Positions 32,450 through 42,911 of a stretch of 64,000 nt of DNA are shown one piece after another. A program made the translations under genes and the position numbers. The DNA lies in NCBI GenBank assembly GCA_037953745.1, contig JBAKBP010000780.1, positions 1 through 64,000 of the forward strand. Reading direction: 5' to 3'. This DNA comes from Lithodes maja (taxonomy: Eukaryota > Arthropoda > Malacostraca > Decapoda > Lithodidae). How positions within the stretch are numbered: the stretch's first letter is position 1; each line of letters starts with the position of its first letter. The notes beneath the pieces are model-generated. The model did not search any database. It saw only the letters and a list, made by a program, of their open reading frames with translations, and was not told the origin of the DNA.

Positions 32450-33499
32450 AGGCGCTATGAGCCAGACTCTGCCTCGGTACAGCCGCAGCCTCGCGAGGAC
32501 TTGCACATCAACAGTGCGTCTGGTGGCGGAAATATGTATATCGACTGCCACCTGCTCCAGTCTTCCATGAAAGCGTCCGGACCCCCCTCCGGAGTACGAG
32601 TCCGGAGGGATAGGTACCGAGGCAACTTGCGCGTCTCCTTCGATGCGAACAAGTCGACATCCGGAACACCCCAGGAAGCCGCGAGGTCGTCGAATACAGT
32701 CTGTTTCATTGCCCATTCTACAAGAACGCCCTGTCCTCGCGACAGGGCGTCCGCCCACAGGTTGGCAGTCCCGGGCAGGTAGGAGGCGTGCAGGGAGATG
32801 TTGTGTCGGTTCGCGAGGAAGAACAACTTCTCGGAGATCCCCAACAGAGTTAAAGACCTGGAGGACCCCTGCTTTTGGATACAGTGGACAGCTGTCTGAT
32901 TGTCCATCCTGAAGGCCACCGACAGGCCCCGAAGGGCCAGCGCGTGGTCCCGCAGGAAGAACAAGGGAACCAACAGTTCGAGGGTATTGATGTGTAGGTG
33001 TGTGTGTCCCACCCATCTGCCGTGATGTTGATGTCCCAGGTTGGATTGGTAACCCCACCCCACCTCGCTCGACGCATCTGTATCCACCCAGATCGTCGGC
33101 GGGGGGGGCGGTCCAGGGCACAGCCGCAGAGAGCGTGCCCCGAGCAACCCAGTGTCTTAAGTGTCTGTGAATGGTACGCGGGATCGGCATGAGCCGATCC
33201 ATAGGGGCCAACGGAAACACCTTGTTGCCCATGAGTATTAGGCGGTGCAGCCTGAGCCTCCCTAAGGGAATGGTCAGAGCAGCCCAATTCAGGGAACCCA
33301 CTAACGAGTCCCAGATCCTCCTCGCGAGGGAGACCGAGTGCAACACGGCGAAGACCTTCCTGCGAAGTTTCACCGCGTTTGGCTGACTCTGGGTAACCGT
33401 AGCGTTTGTCAGATCCCATTCGAGACCTACCCACGTCACGACACGCGACGGGGTCAGGCGGGACTTGGGAATGTTTATTTTGAACCCTAACTGAGTGAT
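32450..33499 (-). pseudogene. DIRS RT connection and RNase H, frameshifted
   Basis: The frame that continues the RT past a stop at 33500-33502 gives FKINIPKSRL, VTWVGLEWDL and WAALTIPLGRLRLHRL (33499 to about 33130). It then slips to the frame 32455-33147, which holds the RNase H: TIWVDTDASSEVGWG (Asp), NTLELLVPLFFL (Glu), RMDNQTAVHCI (Asp) and LPGTANLWADALSRG (final Asp). The end drifts again into another frame before the recombinase. RNase H residues are kept, so the break is probably recent. Confidence 0.82.
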
Positions 33500-33502
33500 G
33501 TG

Positions 33503-34060
33503 TTAAACTACCGTGAGGGTGTCGCGAACGCACTGTTCTAGGGTGTCTGAAACTATCAACCAGTCGTCCAAGTAAAACAGGATCTGGAGGCCGCCCCTGA
33601 GGAGAGGATCCAGAGCCTGCTTCACCAGTTTCGAGAAGATCCGCGGCGCGATGTTGAGACTGAAGGGAAGCCTGTCGAACATGAACACACGATCGGAAGT
33701 CCGAACGGCCAAGAATCGCTGGAAACGAGGATGTATAGGGACGTGCCAATACGCATCCTTGAGGTCCAGCGACACTACCCACGACAGAGGTCGCAGGGCC
33801 AGTCGTACCTGGTGCACCGTTAGCATCCGAAATCTCGTGTTCACGATGTGCCCGTTGAGGGCCGACAGATCCACCACCGGTCGCATCGCGTCGCAGTCCT
33901 TCTTCGGTACCAGAAAAACACGGGAGAGGAAAACCGGGTGACCGGCTTTCACCTCCCTGACGATTCCCTGCTCGTGCATGGATGTAATCACGGCGGCCAC
34001 CTCCGAAGAGACAGGCCGGCTTCGTTGACAAGAGCTGAGTGGGGGTCTGGACTTCCATCT
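33503..34060 (-). pseudogene. DIRS reverse transcriptase domain
   Basis: The domain contains EQGIVREV, FLVPKKDCDAMRPVVDLSAL, WVVSLDLKDAYWHVPIHP, LPFSLNIAPRIFSKL and the catalytic FYLDDWLIV. The LKDAYWHVPI block and the LDDWL variant of the YxDD box are characteristic of DIRS-like RTs. An in-frame TAA (minus strand, 33500-33502) cuts it from the connection/RNase H region. It overlaps the C-terminal end of the gag-like ORF in a different frame. Confidence 0.88.
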
Positions 34061-34319
34061 CCAGGTTAGACCCCTCCGTGCAATCTTCCGCCCCCACGTC
34101 CCTCGCGGCCACCGAGGGGCGCAAGGGCGAAAACAACCTGTGGGAGCCCCCGAGATGAGGTGAGCGACCCGTTCGGCGAGGCGAGAAGGAGAACAAGGAG
34201 GAGACCGACCCGGAGAACCTACACATTATTTGACGTGGAGGGTCCCCCGGTACGGTCCTTGCGGTCATAAGACCCACGTTGACCACCTCTACCCCCCCCA
34301 CTTCGCCGAAAAGGGCGGG

Positions 34320-35480
34320 TCACCCCATCCCCTGTCCGTCGCGCGTCGGACCCCGTCGAAGTGCGGCGGAAGTGGAAGGATGGCCAGCCCCTTCTCGGCG
34401 GGGATGAAAGGGAGCAGGAGCAGAAGTGCGAGGCGGACCCGACGCTCTAGCCGGCAACTTCCCTTTCCTGCGCCCTTTCTTGGCAGCAGCAGCGGTGCCA
34501 GCACTCCGAGGAGGACCGGCAGAAGGACGGGACTGCGAAGACCCTGGGCGCGACACAGCGCGTCTTTGCGTGTCGTAAGCAGGGTCCACTGACAGAGAAG
34601 CGTAGCGTTCCCAAGCATCCTGCGCGAACAGCCCCGATGTATATAGCTCAGAGTATAACAAACCCTGACGAATATCCAAAGGGGCCTTCCGGCAGAACGA
34701 GGACCTTACCGTTTGGCGTTGTCGAGTAGCCTCGCACAAAACCGCCTTCAGCTCGGGAACCAAAGACACCGCGAGCTGAAGGTGGATCCGCCGAACGTGG
34801 TCCAAACCCTCGCGAAGATCGCCAGGTGCAGTCGCCTCGATAAGTCGCAGGTGGTGAACAGATGTCTGGAGGGAACCTAAAAGACAAGACAATAAGTTCG
34901 CCACCCTCTGCCGCAAGGTAAAATCCCTGTCGACAGAGGACTTATCTGGGTGGGAAAAGAACGGGTTAGCAATAGCACAAATTTCAAGTTTGGGAGCGCT
35001 AATCCAGGACCAGAACTTGCCATCCAATCCGCCGACAGACACAAGAGGAGGCAAAAGCAGGGACGACTCCAGGGGAGGGACTGAAACTGATCTGTCGACG
35101 GAACGGTTGGCAAATTCTAAGGCCTCAGCAAACCAGGCCTCCAATGGGAGAGGATTATCAAGGACGACGGCTAAGCCAGGCTTACCATCGTCGCTCAAAC
35201 CCGTCCCATAGGAGGACAGTCCCGTCAATACAGCGAGGGTCTGAACATCCTGAAGGATGTCCTGGCGGCTGAAGTCTGACCAGAGCTTAGTCCGAGGAGC
35301 AGACAGGGGCTTGGGCTTTACCGAAAAGTACTGAAGGTCAGTCCTCGTCGGGTAAGCCCGCACCTCCACGTCGGCCACCCTGACCATCCACCCTGAACGC
35401 CCTGAACTGCATTCGATCATTAATTTGGACCGACCAGCCCAAAGGTAGGGCCCTCTCACCTGACGGGAAATCGGTAGCAC
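34320..35480 (-). CDS. DIRS gag-like protein, C-terminal half
   Basis: The open frame is nominally 34320-35558, but its first 20-25 codons come from the LINE, so the DIRS part starts near 35480. It reads WSDFSRQDILQDVQTLAVL, LEAWFAEALEFANRSV, a leucine-rich helical stretch (RQRVANLLSCLLGSL, LREGLDHVRRIHLQLAVSL) and a basic, serine/proline-rich C-terminus (AAAAKKGRRKGKL). The composition suits a nucleic-acid-binding structural protein. The N-terminal half lies on the other side of the LINE. Confidence 0.7.
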   Translation of the reverse strand: MLPISRQVRGPYLWAGRSKLMIECSSGRSGWMVRVADVEVRAYPTRTDLQYFSVKPKPLSAPRTKLWSDFSRQDILQDVQTLAVLTGLSSYGTGLSDDGKPGLAVVLDNPLPLEAWFAEALEFANRSVDRSVSVPPLESSLLLPPLVSVGGLDGKFWSWISAPKLEICAIANPFFSHPDKSSVDRDFTLRQRVANLLSCLLGSLQTSVHHLRLIEATAPGDLREGLDHVRRIHLQLAVSLVPELKAVLCEATRQRQTVRSSFCRKAPLDIRQGLLYSELYTSGLFAQDAWERYASLSVDPAYDTQRRAVSRPGSSQSRPSAGPPRSAGTAAAAKKGRRKGKLPARASGPPRTSAPAPFHPRREGAGHPSTSAALRRGPTRDGQGMG

Positions 35481-35495
35481 GCTCCGGGTGGGAGG

Positions 35496-35658
35496 CCTGC
35501 ACCCACTTTGGCCCACTTGGCCCACCAGCCTACTATGTTCCGCAAGGATGGCACTCATCTAAACCCTGTGGGTTCAGCACGCATGGGTCGTCTCCTACAC
35601 GAAACAGTCCGCAGCCATGGATCAAAAAACGCCATCCGAGAAGAAGCAGCAGTGACAT
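35496..35658 (+). pseudogene. LINE ORF1 C-terminal tail with SGNH-esterase-like motif
   Basis: The frame contains MFRKDGTHLNPVGSARMGRL and a short basic tail, ending in TAA at 35656-35658. D-G-x-H-L-N is the catalytic Asp-His block of SGNH/GDSL hydrolases, and an esterase-like domain is known in ORF1 of several CR1- and L2-type LINEs. Only the last 50 or so residues survive; the catalytic Ser block is lost to 5' truncation. ORF2 starts 85 bp further on. Confidence 0.65.
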
Positions 35659-35743
35659 AAATCATCCAACGCCAAGAAAAACACAGAGGCAACCGAGGAC
35701 CACCAGCGATAAGGACCGGAGACAGCGAGGACCGAGGACAGCC

Positions 35744-36246
35744 ATGAACATAAATGTAGATCCGACAAGAACCAAAAACATTATTAAAGCGCGTTCCGTG
35801 AGTTCTAAAATAACAAATTTAAAGGTTTTCTATGCAAACGCTCGTAGCATACGCAATACATTTTCAGATTTAGAGGAGCTAGTGTTTACAGAAAATTATG
35901 ATGTGATTGGCATAACAGAATCTTGGCTCAATACAGAAGATAGAGACTTTTTAGCAGAGTATTCACTTCCCGGTTATGTAATGTTTGAGAAAAGCCGAAT
36001 AAATCGAAATGGAGGTGGCGTTTTACTTTATATCAAAGAAAGTCTTAACCCTACCCTCTTGTCAAAACCTCAAATTGTGAACGTCGACGCATCTTTTGTG
36101 CTAATAAAGAATAATAAAGGTACCAAAATAATACTTGCATTAATATACAGACCTCCAGCTCAATCAGTGCAAACTGACCGAGAAATTTACGAACAAATTG
36201 CAGATGTAAGTAACTCACAAGATACCGTAATTTTGGTGACTTTAAT
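35744..36246 (+). pseudogene. LINE ORF2 apurinic-like endonuclease, frameshifted
   Basis: The ATG at 35744 opens ORF2. Motifs FYANARSIRN, VIGITESWL, GGGVLLYI and LALIYRPP are those of the APE-type endonuclease that nicks the target for target-primed reverse transcription. The frame is lost at about 36230: GDFNLPVTKWG continues in the next frame (36253-38076), where the SNHHTI block completes the endonuclease. One small indel is therefore enough to explain the break. Confidence 0.85.
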
Positions 36247-38068
36247 TTACCTGTGACCAAGTGGGGCGATACTCTTACTTCACACTCCGGACATGACTTG
36301 TATACGAACTTGCAAGAGAGTTCGCTTTATCAATTTGTTGGAACGCCGACCCGTGGTAATAACGTTCTTGACATTGTACTTGCAACAAAAGAAGAATTAA
36401 TAGAGAATTTGAATGTTGGTGATGAATTCAGTAACAGCAACCATCATACGATAACTTTCACTTTAAAGTTTACTAGTAACGAACCAAATAGTAGCATCGA
36501 AAAAGTCCCTAATTTCAAGAAAGCAAACTTCCATAAACTTAGAGCTATGTTTAAAGAAACTGACTGGAGCTTTTTAATTCACAATAACGACATAAATACA
36601 TTTTGGAAGTTATTCGAAGCCACTTACCTAAAAGCAGTGCAAGACTGCATACCATCGAAAACTCGGCGTCCAGGCCATAATAATAAGCCCAAATGGTGGA
36701 ATAAAGATATTTCAAACTGCCTGCTTGCTAAAAAATTTGCTAATGATAGATTAAAATCCTCACAAAATGACGAAGAACGGCTGAAATTTGTAGAGCTACG
36801 ACGCAAAGCCAAAAAGTTAATTAAGCAAAGTAAAAAGACCTTAGAGTTACATATTGCGAATCAAAGTAAAACAAACCCGAAAGAATTCTATAGTTATATC
36901 AGAAAGAAAAAAGTAGTTACTTCAACTGTTGGACCGTTAGTCGATGAAAATGGAGAATACACCAAAGACGAAGAACAAATGAGTAATGCCCTCAATACCT
37001 TCTTTGCATCAGTTTTTACAACAGAAGACCTCAGTGATATCCCTACACCATCGCCGATTCAGATTGATAATTCAGATGTTTTAAGCAATATCACCGTTAC
37101 AGAGAGAGAGGTATTGAATTGTTTAGATAAACTCAAGGTAAATAAAATGCCTGGACCTGATACAATCTCGCCTAGAGTTCTAAAGGAAGCTAAGGATGAG
37201 CTCTCTAAACCACTGACATTACTATTCAATAAATCCTTGCAGTCTGGAACTATGACCGATCAGTGGAAGCTAGCCAACGTAACACCGATATTCAAAAAAG
37301 GCAGCAAATCCCTATCCAGTAACTATCGTCCAATTAGCTTAACCTCAGTTGTATGTAAAATGCTAGAAACGGTCATACGAGACAGACTCGTAAATCACTT
37401 AGAGGAAAATAACATACTTAAAGATACTCAACACGGCTTTCGTAAAAAACGTTCCTGTTTAACAAACCTCTTAGACTTCTTCCACGATATCCTCAACCTC
37501 TACGATGAGAGTAAAGCTGTAGATATTATATACCTTGATTTTCAAAAGGCCTTTGACAAATTTCCCCACAAACGTTTACTGCTAAAACTAAAAGCGCATG
37601 GAATACAAGACGGTGTGTTGAAATGGATAGAAAATTGGCTCAGCGACAGAAAGCAAAGAGTAGTCATAAACGGTAAGGCATCAAAATGGACCAATGTAAG
37701 TAGCGGGGTACCCCAGGGATCGGTACTAGGACCAATTCTCTTTCTAATTTACATCAACGACATAGATGAGGGTCTCACCTGTACAATCTCAAAATTTGCT
37801 GACGATACAAAAATTGCAAATAGCGTACTCTCAAAAGAACAAGTTGACGATATGCAACACAATCTAGATAAATTGTCATGTTGGGCCCAAATTTGGCAAA
37901 TGAGTTTCAATGCGGATAAATGTAAAGTACTACATATCGGATACCTAAATGAGAAAGCAAACTATTCGATGAATGGCACTCAGCTTAAGAATGTAAACAG
38001 AGAAACCGATCTGGGAGTAACAATATCGAGTAACCTAAAACCGAGTCAACAATGTTCAGAAGTTGTTA
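36247..38068 (+). pseudogene. LINE ORF2, end of endonuclease and reverse transcriptase core
   Basis: After the endonuclease end (NVLDIVLAT, NSNHHTITF) comes a linker and then the RT: MPGPDTISPRVLKEA, NVTPIFKKGSKSLSSNYRPI, QHGFRKKRSCLTNLL, YLDFQKAFDKFPHKRLL, GVPQGSVLGPILFLIYINDI and the catalytic KFADDTKIA. The frame is cut within ETDLGVTISSNLKPSQQCSE by the TTAA MITE at 38070. The usual Asp residues of the RT palm are intact. Codon use is A/T-rich, unlike the GC-rich DIRS coding around it, which supports a separate origin. Confidence 0.9.
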
Positions 38069-38069
38069 A

Positions 38070-38550
38070 CCTCTGAAGTGCGCACGGGGGTAAATGAAAA
38101 CCTCCCCCTGTGCTGACGTATTTGAGGTTTTTCGTCACTAAAATATTCATTGTACCATTAATAGCATTAATAATTATCCATATGCGCCTATTATGGGTTG
38201 ATTATAAAGGTATTAACCTGAAACAACAATAAAACGAGTGAAAACAGCGTTTGGATGGTCAAAATCGGAGATATAGCCCGCGAGTTGTATAATCTATGGG
38301 TGAGGCAAACTCCTTTCCCGCCAATTTCCCCCAAGGCCACTGAGACACAGTCGATCGATACTCTCTCTCTCTCTCTTGCACTCGATGGCCATCAGTGATG
38401 ACAACACCCTGCTTGCAACTCGCTAATGTTAGCACGAAAATATACCTCAGAATAAGGGAATAATAGGGAAAATAGGTGATAACTGAGGAATAGGAGGAAA
38501 GTGGGGAAGGAGGGGAGGTAGAGGACTGAGATTTTGCATGGCCCAGGGGC

Positions 38551-38585
<35 letters not shown>

Positions 38586-38696
38586 AAAAAAAAATTTTTT
38601 TCGATGTAAAAAGTTGATTTTTAGTTTTACTTACTCCAGAGAGTCTTCCCGCAGTCCGCCGGCCGAACTCTAAAGAGTCTTCCCGCAGTTCCCGGG
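38070..38696. mobile_element. TTAA-type MITE, family A copy 2, inside the LINE RT
   Basis: 627 bp flanked by TTAA at 38066-38069 and 38697-38700. Deleting it and one TTAA rejoins SEVV and KKANKIIGFIGRSF in one frame, so boundaries are exact. It is near-identical to 3697-4322. The poly-A stretch at 38551-38583 is longer than in copy 1. There is no transposase gene; termini CCTCTGAAGTGCG and CCCGGGAACTGCG are only weakly inverted. Confidence 0.92.
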
Positions 38697-38700
38697 TTAA

Positions 38701-39252
38701 GAAGGCAAACAAAATAATTGGCTTTATAGGCAGGTCATTTGAGCATAAATCCAAAGAAGTTATCCTAACCCTTTACAATTCCTTAGTCCGCCCTCTTCTG
38801 GAATACTGCGTTCAATCCTGGTGCCCTTCTTACCAAAAAGATATAAACAAGCTAGAACGAGTTCAACGTAGAGTTACCAAAATGATACCTAGCCTAAAGA
38901 ACAAACCATACGAAGAGCGTCTTAGAGAATTAAATCTATTTCCTTTAACCCAGCGCAGATTAAGAGGCGACTTAATTCAAGTGTTCAAAATCATCAAAGG
39001 CATCGACAATATGAACTGTAGTAAGTACTTCACTATCGACCAATCTAATTACACGCGGGGAAACGGTTGCAAAATTATTGGTAAATCTTTTAACTCGCAC
39101 GAATCTAAGAATTTCTTCTTCAATCGAGTTGTCAACTTGTGGAATGGGCTTCCCCGAAACGTTATAGACTGCATCACCGTTGATTCATTTAAACTCCGCC
39201 TAGACAAATATCTCGCATCAAACCCGCGACTGACTGCGTTTGTAAATGAATA
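38701..39252 (+). pseudogene. LINE ORF2 C-terminal part after the MITE
   Basis: The frame continues with KKANKIIGFIGRSFEHKSK, VRPLLEYCVQSWCPSY, LERVQRRVTKMI, LNLFPLTQRRLRGDLIQ and FNRVVNLWNGLPRNVID to a TAA at 39250-39252. This is the normal thumb and C-terminal region of CR1-like RTs, complete to its end. With the upstream part it makes an otherwise near-full-length ORF2 of about 970 codons. Confidence 0.88.
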
Positions 39253-39495
39253 ACTTTATTTTATCCCCCCCTCAGTTACTAACCCATCTGTCCCCTACTA
39301 ACTTCCTAATCCTGCCACGGACATTAGTTCCAGGGCAGTAATTCCCTTTCCAATGTTCCCTTACCCACTCTAAACCACTGTTTGCACACTTGATCCTCAG
39401 TGTTTTGGAGGACAAGCAACCTAGAAGGGTCACTGGATCTGTTGTTGCTTGATTTCCTTTGTACTCCTTTGTACTCCTTTGTACTCCTTTGTACT
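39253..39495 (+). other. LINE 3'UTR with decamer tail
   Basis: C-rich start, then TTTGTACTCC decamers repeated about four times at the end. Short tandem 3' tails instead of poly-A are typical of CR1-like LINEs. Confidence 0.75.
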
Positions 39496-41048
39496 TCCAA
39501 ACAGCCAAGGAGCCATAGAGGAGAGGCATAGTCCTCGACGGGACCTTGGCCTTCTGGATGGGGGGCAAGCGCGGACCCTGCCCTAGCAGACGGAGGACCC
39601 CCGCATGGGAGACAGCAGGGGCAACCACCTGAGCCAGGGCAGGAGCAGTGCTATCCGACGACCGGGCAGGAGGAGAAGCAGGGCGAGAGGGAATGTGGTC
39701 CACCGCAGAGGGGAGGGGGACCAAAGCAGGGGTAGGTTGGGTGAGGCGCTGAGGTTGTGTCACCGCCAAGAAGCGCGACAAGAGGGATTACTGCATCGCC
39801 TCCAATCGCGCGTCGAAGTGTGACACAACCCACCCCTGCATAGCCGAAAATCGATCCGAGAGAGGCGACCCCCCCGAAGATTGTTCGGCCCGCAGGGGCG
39901 AGCGTGAGCGAGAGCGAGACCCATGACACGAAACAGCAGCGTCGCGGCCCAAAGAAGGCGAGCGACGACCGCCGTGGCGTCCCAGAGGGTCTCGCCCCCG
40001 CTCACTAACGCCCGAGGGGGAAACATCATCATCCCCCTCTTCCAGCGACACGTCAGCCCCCGAGAAAGGGGACCCCGAAACTTCGCTATACTCTACCGAG
40101 TCAAGCGGAGGGGTACCCACTCGGGGAGCCGGAAGTCGAAGATCAGGTATAGAAGAAGGAAGAGGAGTAGGATGACGGGAGTGGGAAGGCTGGCCGGGTG
40201 AAAGGAGGTCAGAAGGAGCCGCGGGGGGAAACAGAGCAAGGATCCCCGGGGCTGAGAGAACAGGGCAGCCCGACACCGAGGAGGAGGAGGGAGGGACCTC
40301 CACCTTGGGACGAGACCGCGAAGGAAGAAGAGGCACAGAAGCAGGAGAAGTAGGAGGAGAAGCAACTACAACCTGGCGGTCATCCCCTGGACAGAGTAGG
40401 AGGAGGGAGCAGAGGGCCAGCTACAGTATGTACATCCGTGCGCATGGAGGACACATGAAGAGGACGTCTTTTGTGGAGGGGAAGCGGGCGGAAAGTAGTA
40501 GAGCCCCTATCCGGAGAGGCCAGGGGAGGGTGTACAGGGGCAGAGACGCTAACCCCGGCCTCAGGGCGAGAACCATGACGAGGGCGACGGCCGGAGTCAA
40601 GGCCATCAGGAGGACGAGGAGGGGCAGTAGAGGACGGACGACGAGGAGAGCGAGAGCGTGGACGGAGCTGGGGATCCTCCCGACGATGCGACGACCGACC
40701 ACGGGACCCAGGAAGAAGGGCCCGAGCAGGGAGAGGGCCAGGTAAACGGCCCCCAGACGGGTCAGGGATGCCCAGGGCCACACGGATCCGGTCATCCACA
40801 AAAGCCGGGGAGCGATGGCCCACAGATCGAATGTGGTGGGAGACCACCGCCCACACGGACTGAAGGGATGCAGAGGCCACCACCACGTCAGAGGAACCAG
40901 GGTGATGGTCCACGACATCGACCAGGTCCATACACGGGCCACACAGCGCAGGGAGGTAGGCCGTAGAGGACACACATTGGGAGTGGCGTAGGCAGGACCT
41001 GTGGCACTCTAAACACGGGGAGCCACAGCCCTGGCGAAAGCAAGGCAT
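39496..41048 (-). pseudogene. DIRS gag-like protein, N-terminal half, broken
   Basis: The likely start is the ATG at 41048 (MPCFRQGCGSPC), just after an acceptor-like TTCTTCCATTGCAG. A cysteine cluster follows (CLECHRSC, CGPCMDL), then serine/arginine- and proline-rich sequence down to a stop at 40380. The reading continues in a second frame (40336-39788, VPLLPSRSRPKVEV to FDARLEAMQ) and, after one in-frame TAA at 39785-39787, to the LINE junction at 39496. So one frameshift, one stop and one insertion separate it from the C-terminal half. Function is inferred from position only. Confidence 0.6.
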
Positions 41049-41380
41049 CACACCTGCAATGGAAGAACACACAGCATAAGCAGCACGGTGATGGAGTAAG
41101 CGAAGAGAATGTCCAATAAAAACCAGGGAATGAGCATGGGTAAACAAGAATACACATGCAAACTGGAAGGCGTACTCACTCGAAACCGGGAACACCGAGG
41201 GAGGTGATGAGGGCGGGCGATGCGCAAAAGCACAAGCAGAACCTGCAAAGATGGAGAAAGTGTTAAACACCACTCAACACCTCACATGCAGGGCCCTAAC
41301 ACCATAAAGTGTAGACACCAATATAGTAACAGGCAACAATATGACACAAACAAGGGTCAACAGTGAAAGCCAACTATAAC

Positions 41381-41521
41381 CGCAAATTTGCAGGCCAATG
41401 GAGGTAGAACCGTACCGACACAACCCTCCCACATCGCCACGAGGACCCCCAGCGATCTCCGCAAATTTGCGGGGAGCCGAAACGACCCAGAGGACCGAAT
41501 CGAGCACTCCGCAAATTTGCG
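41381..41521. promoter_or_regulatory. Three copies of a 12-bp palindrome in the DIRS leader
   Basis: CGCAAATTTGCA at 41381-41392, CGCAAATTTGCG at 41460-41471 and again at 41510-41521, the last two perfect palindromes. They lie upstream of gag on the minus strand, 330-480 bp before the inferred start. They could be a repeated protein-binding site; no function is known to me. Confidence 0.45.
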
Positions 41522-42485
41522 GGACCGGCCGAGAAGGTCCGGTGCCGAAAAAGCGAGAGGAGCGTCTAGGAAAACCAAAAAAGGCCTGCAAACAAGCGTC
41601 AACTCCTTATGAACTCCAAGCGACGATGACCATCAAGCTGAGCAGTGTCTTCCTTGATAATATCCTGACTCGACCGGTCAAGGGAGAGGCAAGGAAGACA
41701 CACCAGGGGAGAGGAGGCACATCCCCCAGGAACCACCCAACCCACAGAGATAGAGCAAAGCCCATGAGGAGAAGTGGCAGGTTGGGTGGTTTGGCACAAA
41801 CAGGGGCCCCCATGGGGTACCCCAGGTTTGGGCAAAAGCTATGAAAGGATGGAGGTGAAAACAGGAAGGGAACACAAAAACCAGTAAATGAAACTGGCGA
41901 GAAAAAGGGTGGCCCAGCCGCGAGTAGAGAATGTGTCAGGGGCGAAAAACCCTGTGGTGTGAGGGAGAGGCCCCCGTGGGGTACCCCTGGATATCACGAA
42001 CCACCAAGCGCCCAGGCCCTTGAGACACAGTGAAGGCTCGAAAGGGGGGACTCGGGAATAACGCTATTTATGCGGCTGACACAAACTCTACAAACAGCAC
42101 CGCCACCACGAAATCTCCGATTGTGAACCAACTGTACACCTAGGCTATGAAAAAATGAGAACTCATAGGGGCATAGCAAGTCCTGAATGAGAAACAAGCT
42201 AGGCTAAAATAAGCTAAACTATGCCCAGACTAACAGGAAAAAAGAATATGAAAAGAGAAAGAATGAAAAACATAGACGGGGAACGCCAAGCGCCCCCGTA
42301 CCTTCGGTAGCTATTTCCACACGCGTCTCCATTAAACACACTGAGGAGCCCATTTACGTGTGTCCTAGATCACGTAACATCTGTCTAACAAAAAGAAGGC
42401 CAGAAAAGCCGAAACGAACCTAAAACAGGGTGAATTGAAGGAGCACAACAAAAGCGGACTTCAAGAATGGCGACGCGTGAAAAAA
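41522..42485 (-). other. DIRS 5' leader between inverted repeat and palindromes
   Basis: No domain-bearing ORF. Two similar GC-rich blocks (GGCCCCCATGGGGTACCCC at 41806-41824 and GGCCCCCGTGGGGTACCCC at 41970-41988) are near-palindromic. The rest is unremarkable. Confidence 0.5.
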
Positions 42486-42787
42486 TGATAACAAGAGAGG
42501 GTCGCTTATGCGCACGTTCGACAGGGATCTGCGCATGACGGAACACGGGATGGGCCTTGAGCGGTAACTAAGGTAAACCCCTTTTTCTTCTCTTCTATGC
42601 TTTTTTCACCTTCGGTGGTAGTTTTGGTTAATGTACAACGTCTCCTAGAGCAAGATAAGGAGTAGACTCTAGACGTTTTCTTTTTAACCGCGGTTGGAAT
42701 GACGACATAGCAGTCAAATTAGACAAGTCGTCATTGCAATTAGGTTAATAGCCTTGACGTTGGATTTGCCAAGACTACTAACAAATA
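42486..42787 (-). repeat. DIRS right inverted terminal repeat
   Basis: Inverse partner of 30423-30724. Its outer end CTAACAAAT is the one fused to the left end in the ICR. Confidence 0.9.
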
Positions 42788-42911
42788 AAGTGTTTAACAA
42801 TGTATAAAGCAAATTTAAAAGATAGTCAGAAAAGTGTAGGTTAACAAGAAAAGTAGTATGACTAAGGGAAAAAAATAATATATACAGTATATGGAAAACA
42901 TGTAAATTTAT

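Larger units (their letters stand above)
35485..39495 (+). mobile_element. CR1/L2-like LINE nested in the DIRS gag
   Basis: The plus-strand element is truncated inside ORF1 and has ORF2 endonuclease and RT and a 3' end of four CTTTGTACTC decamers (39457-39495). It interrupts the DIRS gag frame (LLYGSLAVW at 39496-39525, minus strand). The 5' boundary lies between about 35478 and 35530 because an ORF1 reading frame is open only after a stop at 35475. No target duplication could be matched. Confidence 0.85.
30377..42787 (-). mobile_element. DIRS-type tyrosine-recombinase retrotransposon with nested LINE
   Basis: The element has inverted, not direct, terminal repeats (30423-30724 and 42486-42787), an internal complementary region beside the left repeat, and on the minus strand gag, RT, RNase H and a tyrosine recombinase. 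This is the architecture of DIRS elements, which integrate through a recombinase from a circular intermediate and make no target duplication. Indeed GAGGT|AAAGTG is split without duplication. Without the LINE it would be about 8.4 kb. Frames are broken in gag, RT and RNase H; the recombinase is open. Confidence 0.92.

Noticed and set aside
40380..40975. Several long overlapping frames on both strands at 39.6-41.0 kb
   Set aside because: GC-rich DNA with few stop codons gives long shadows; only the minus-strand frame with the cysteine cluster and the continuation across the stop fits the DIRS gag.
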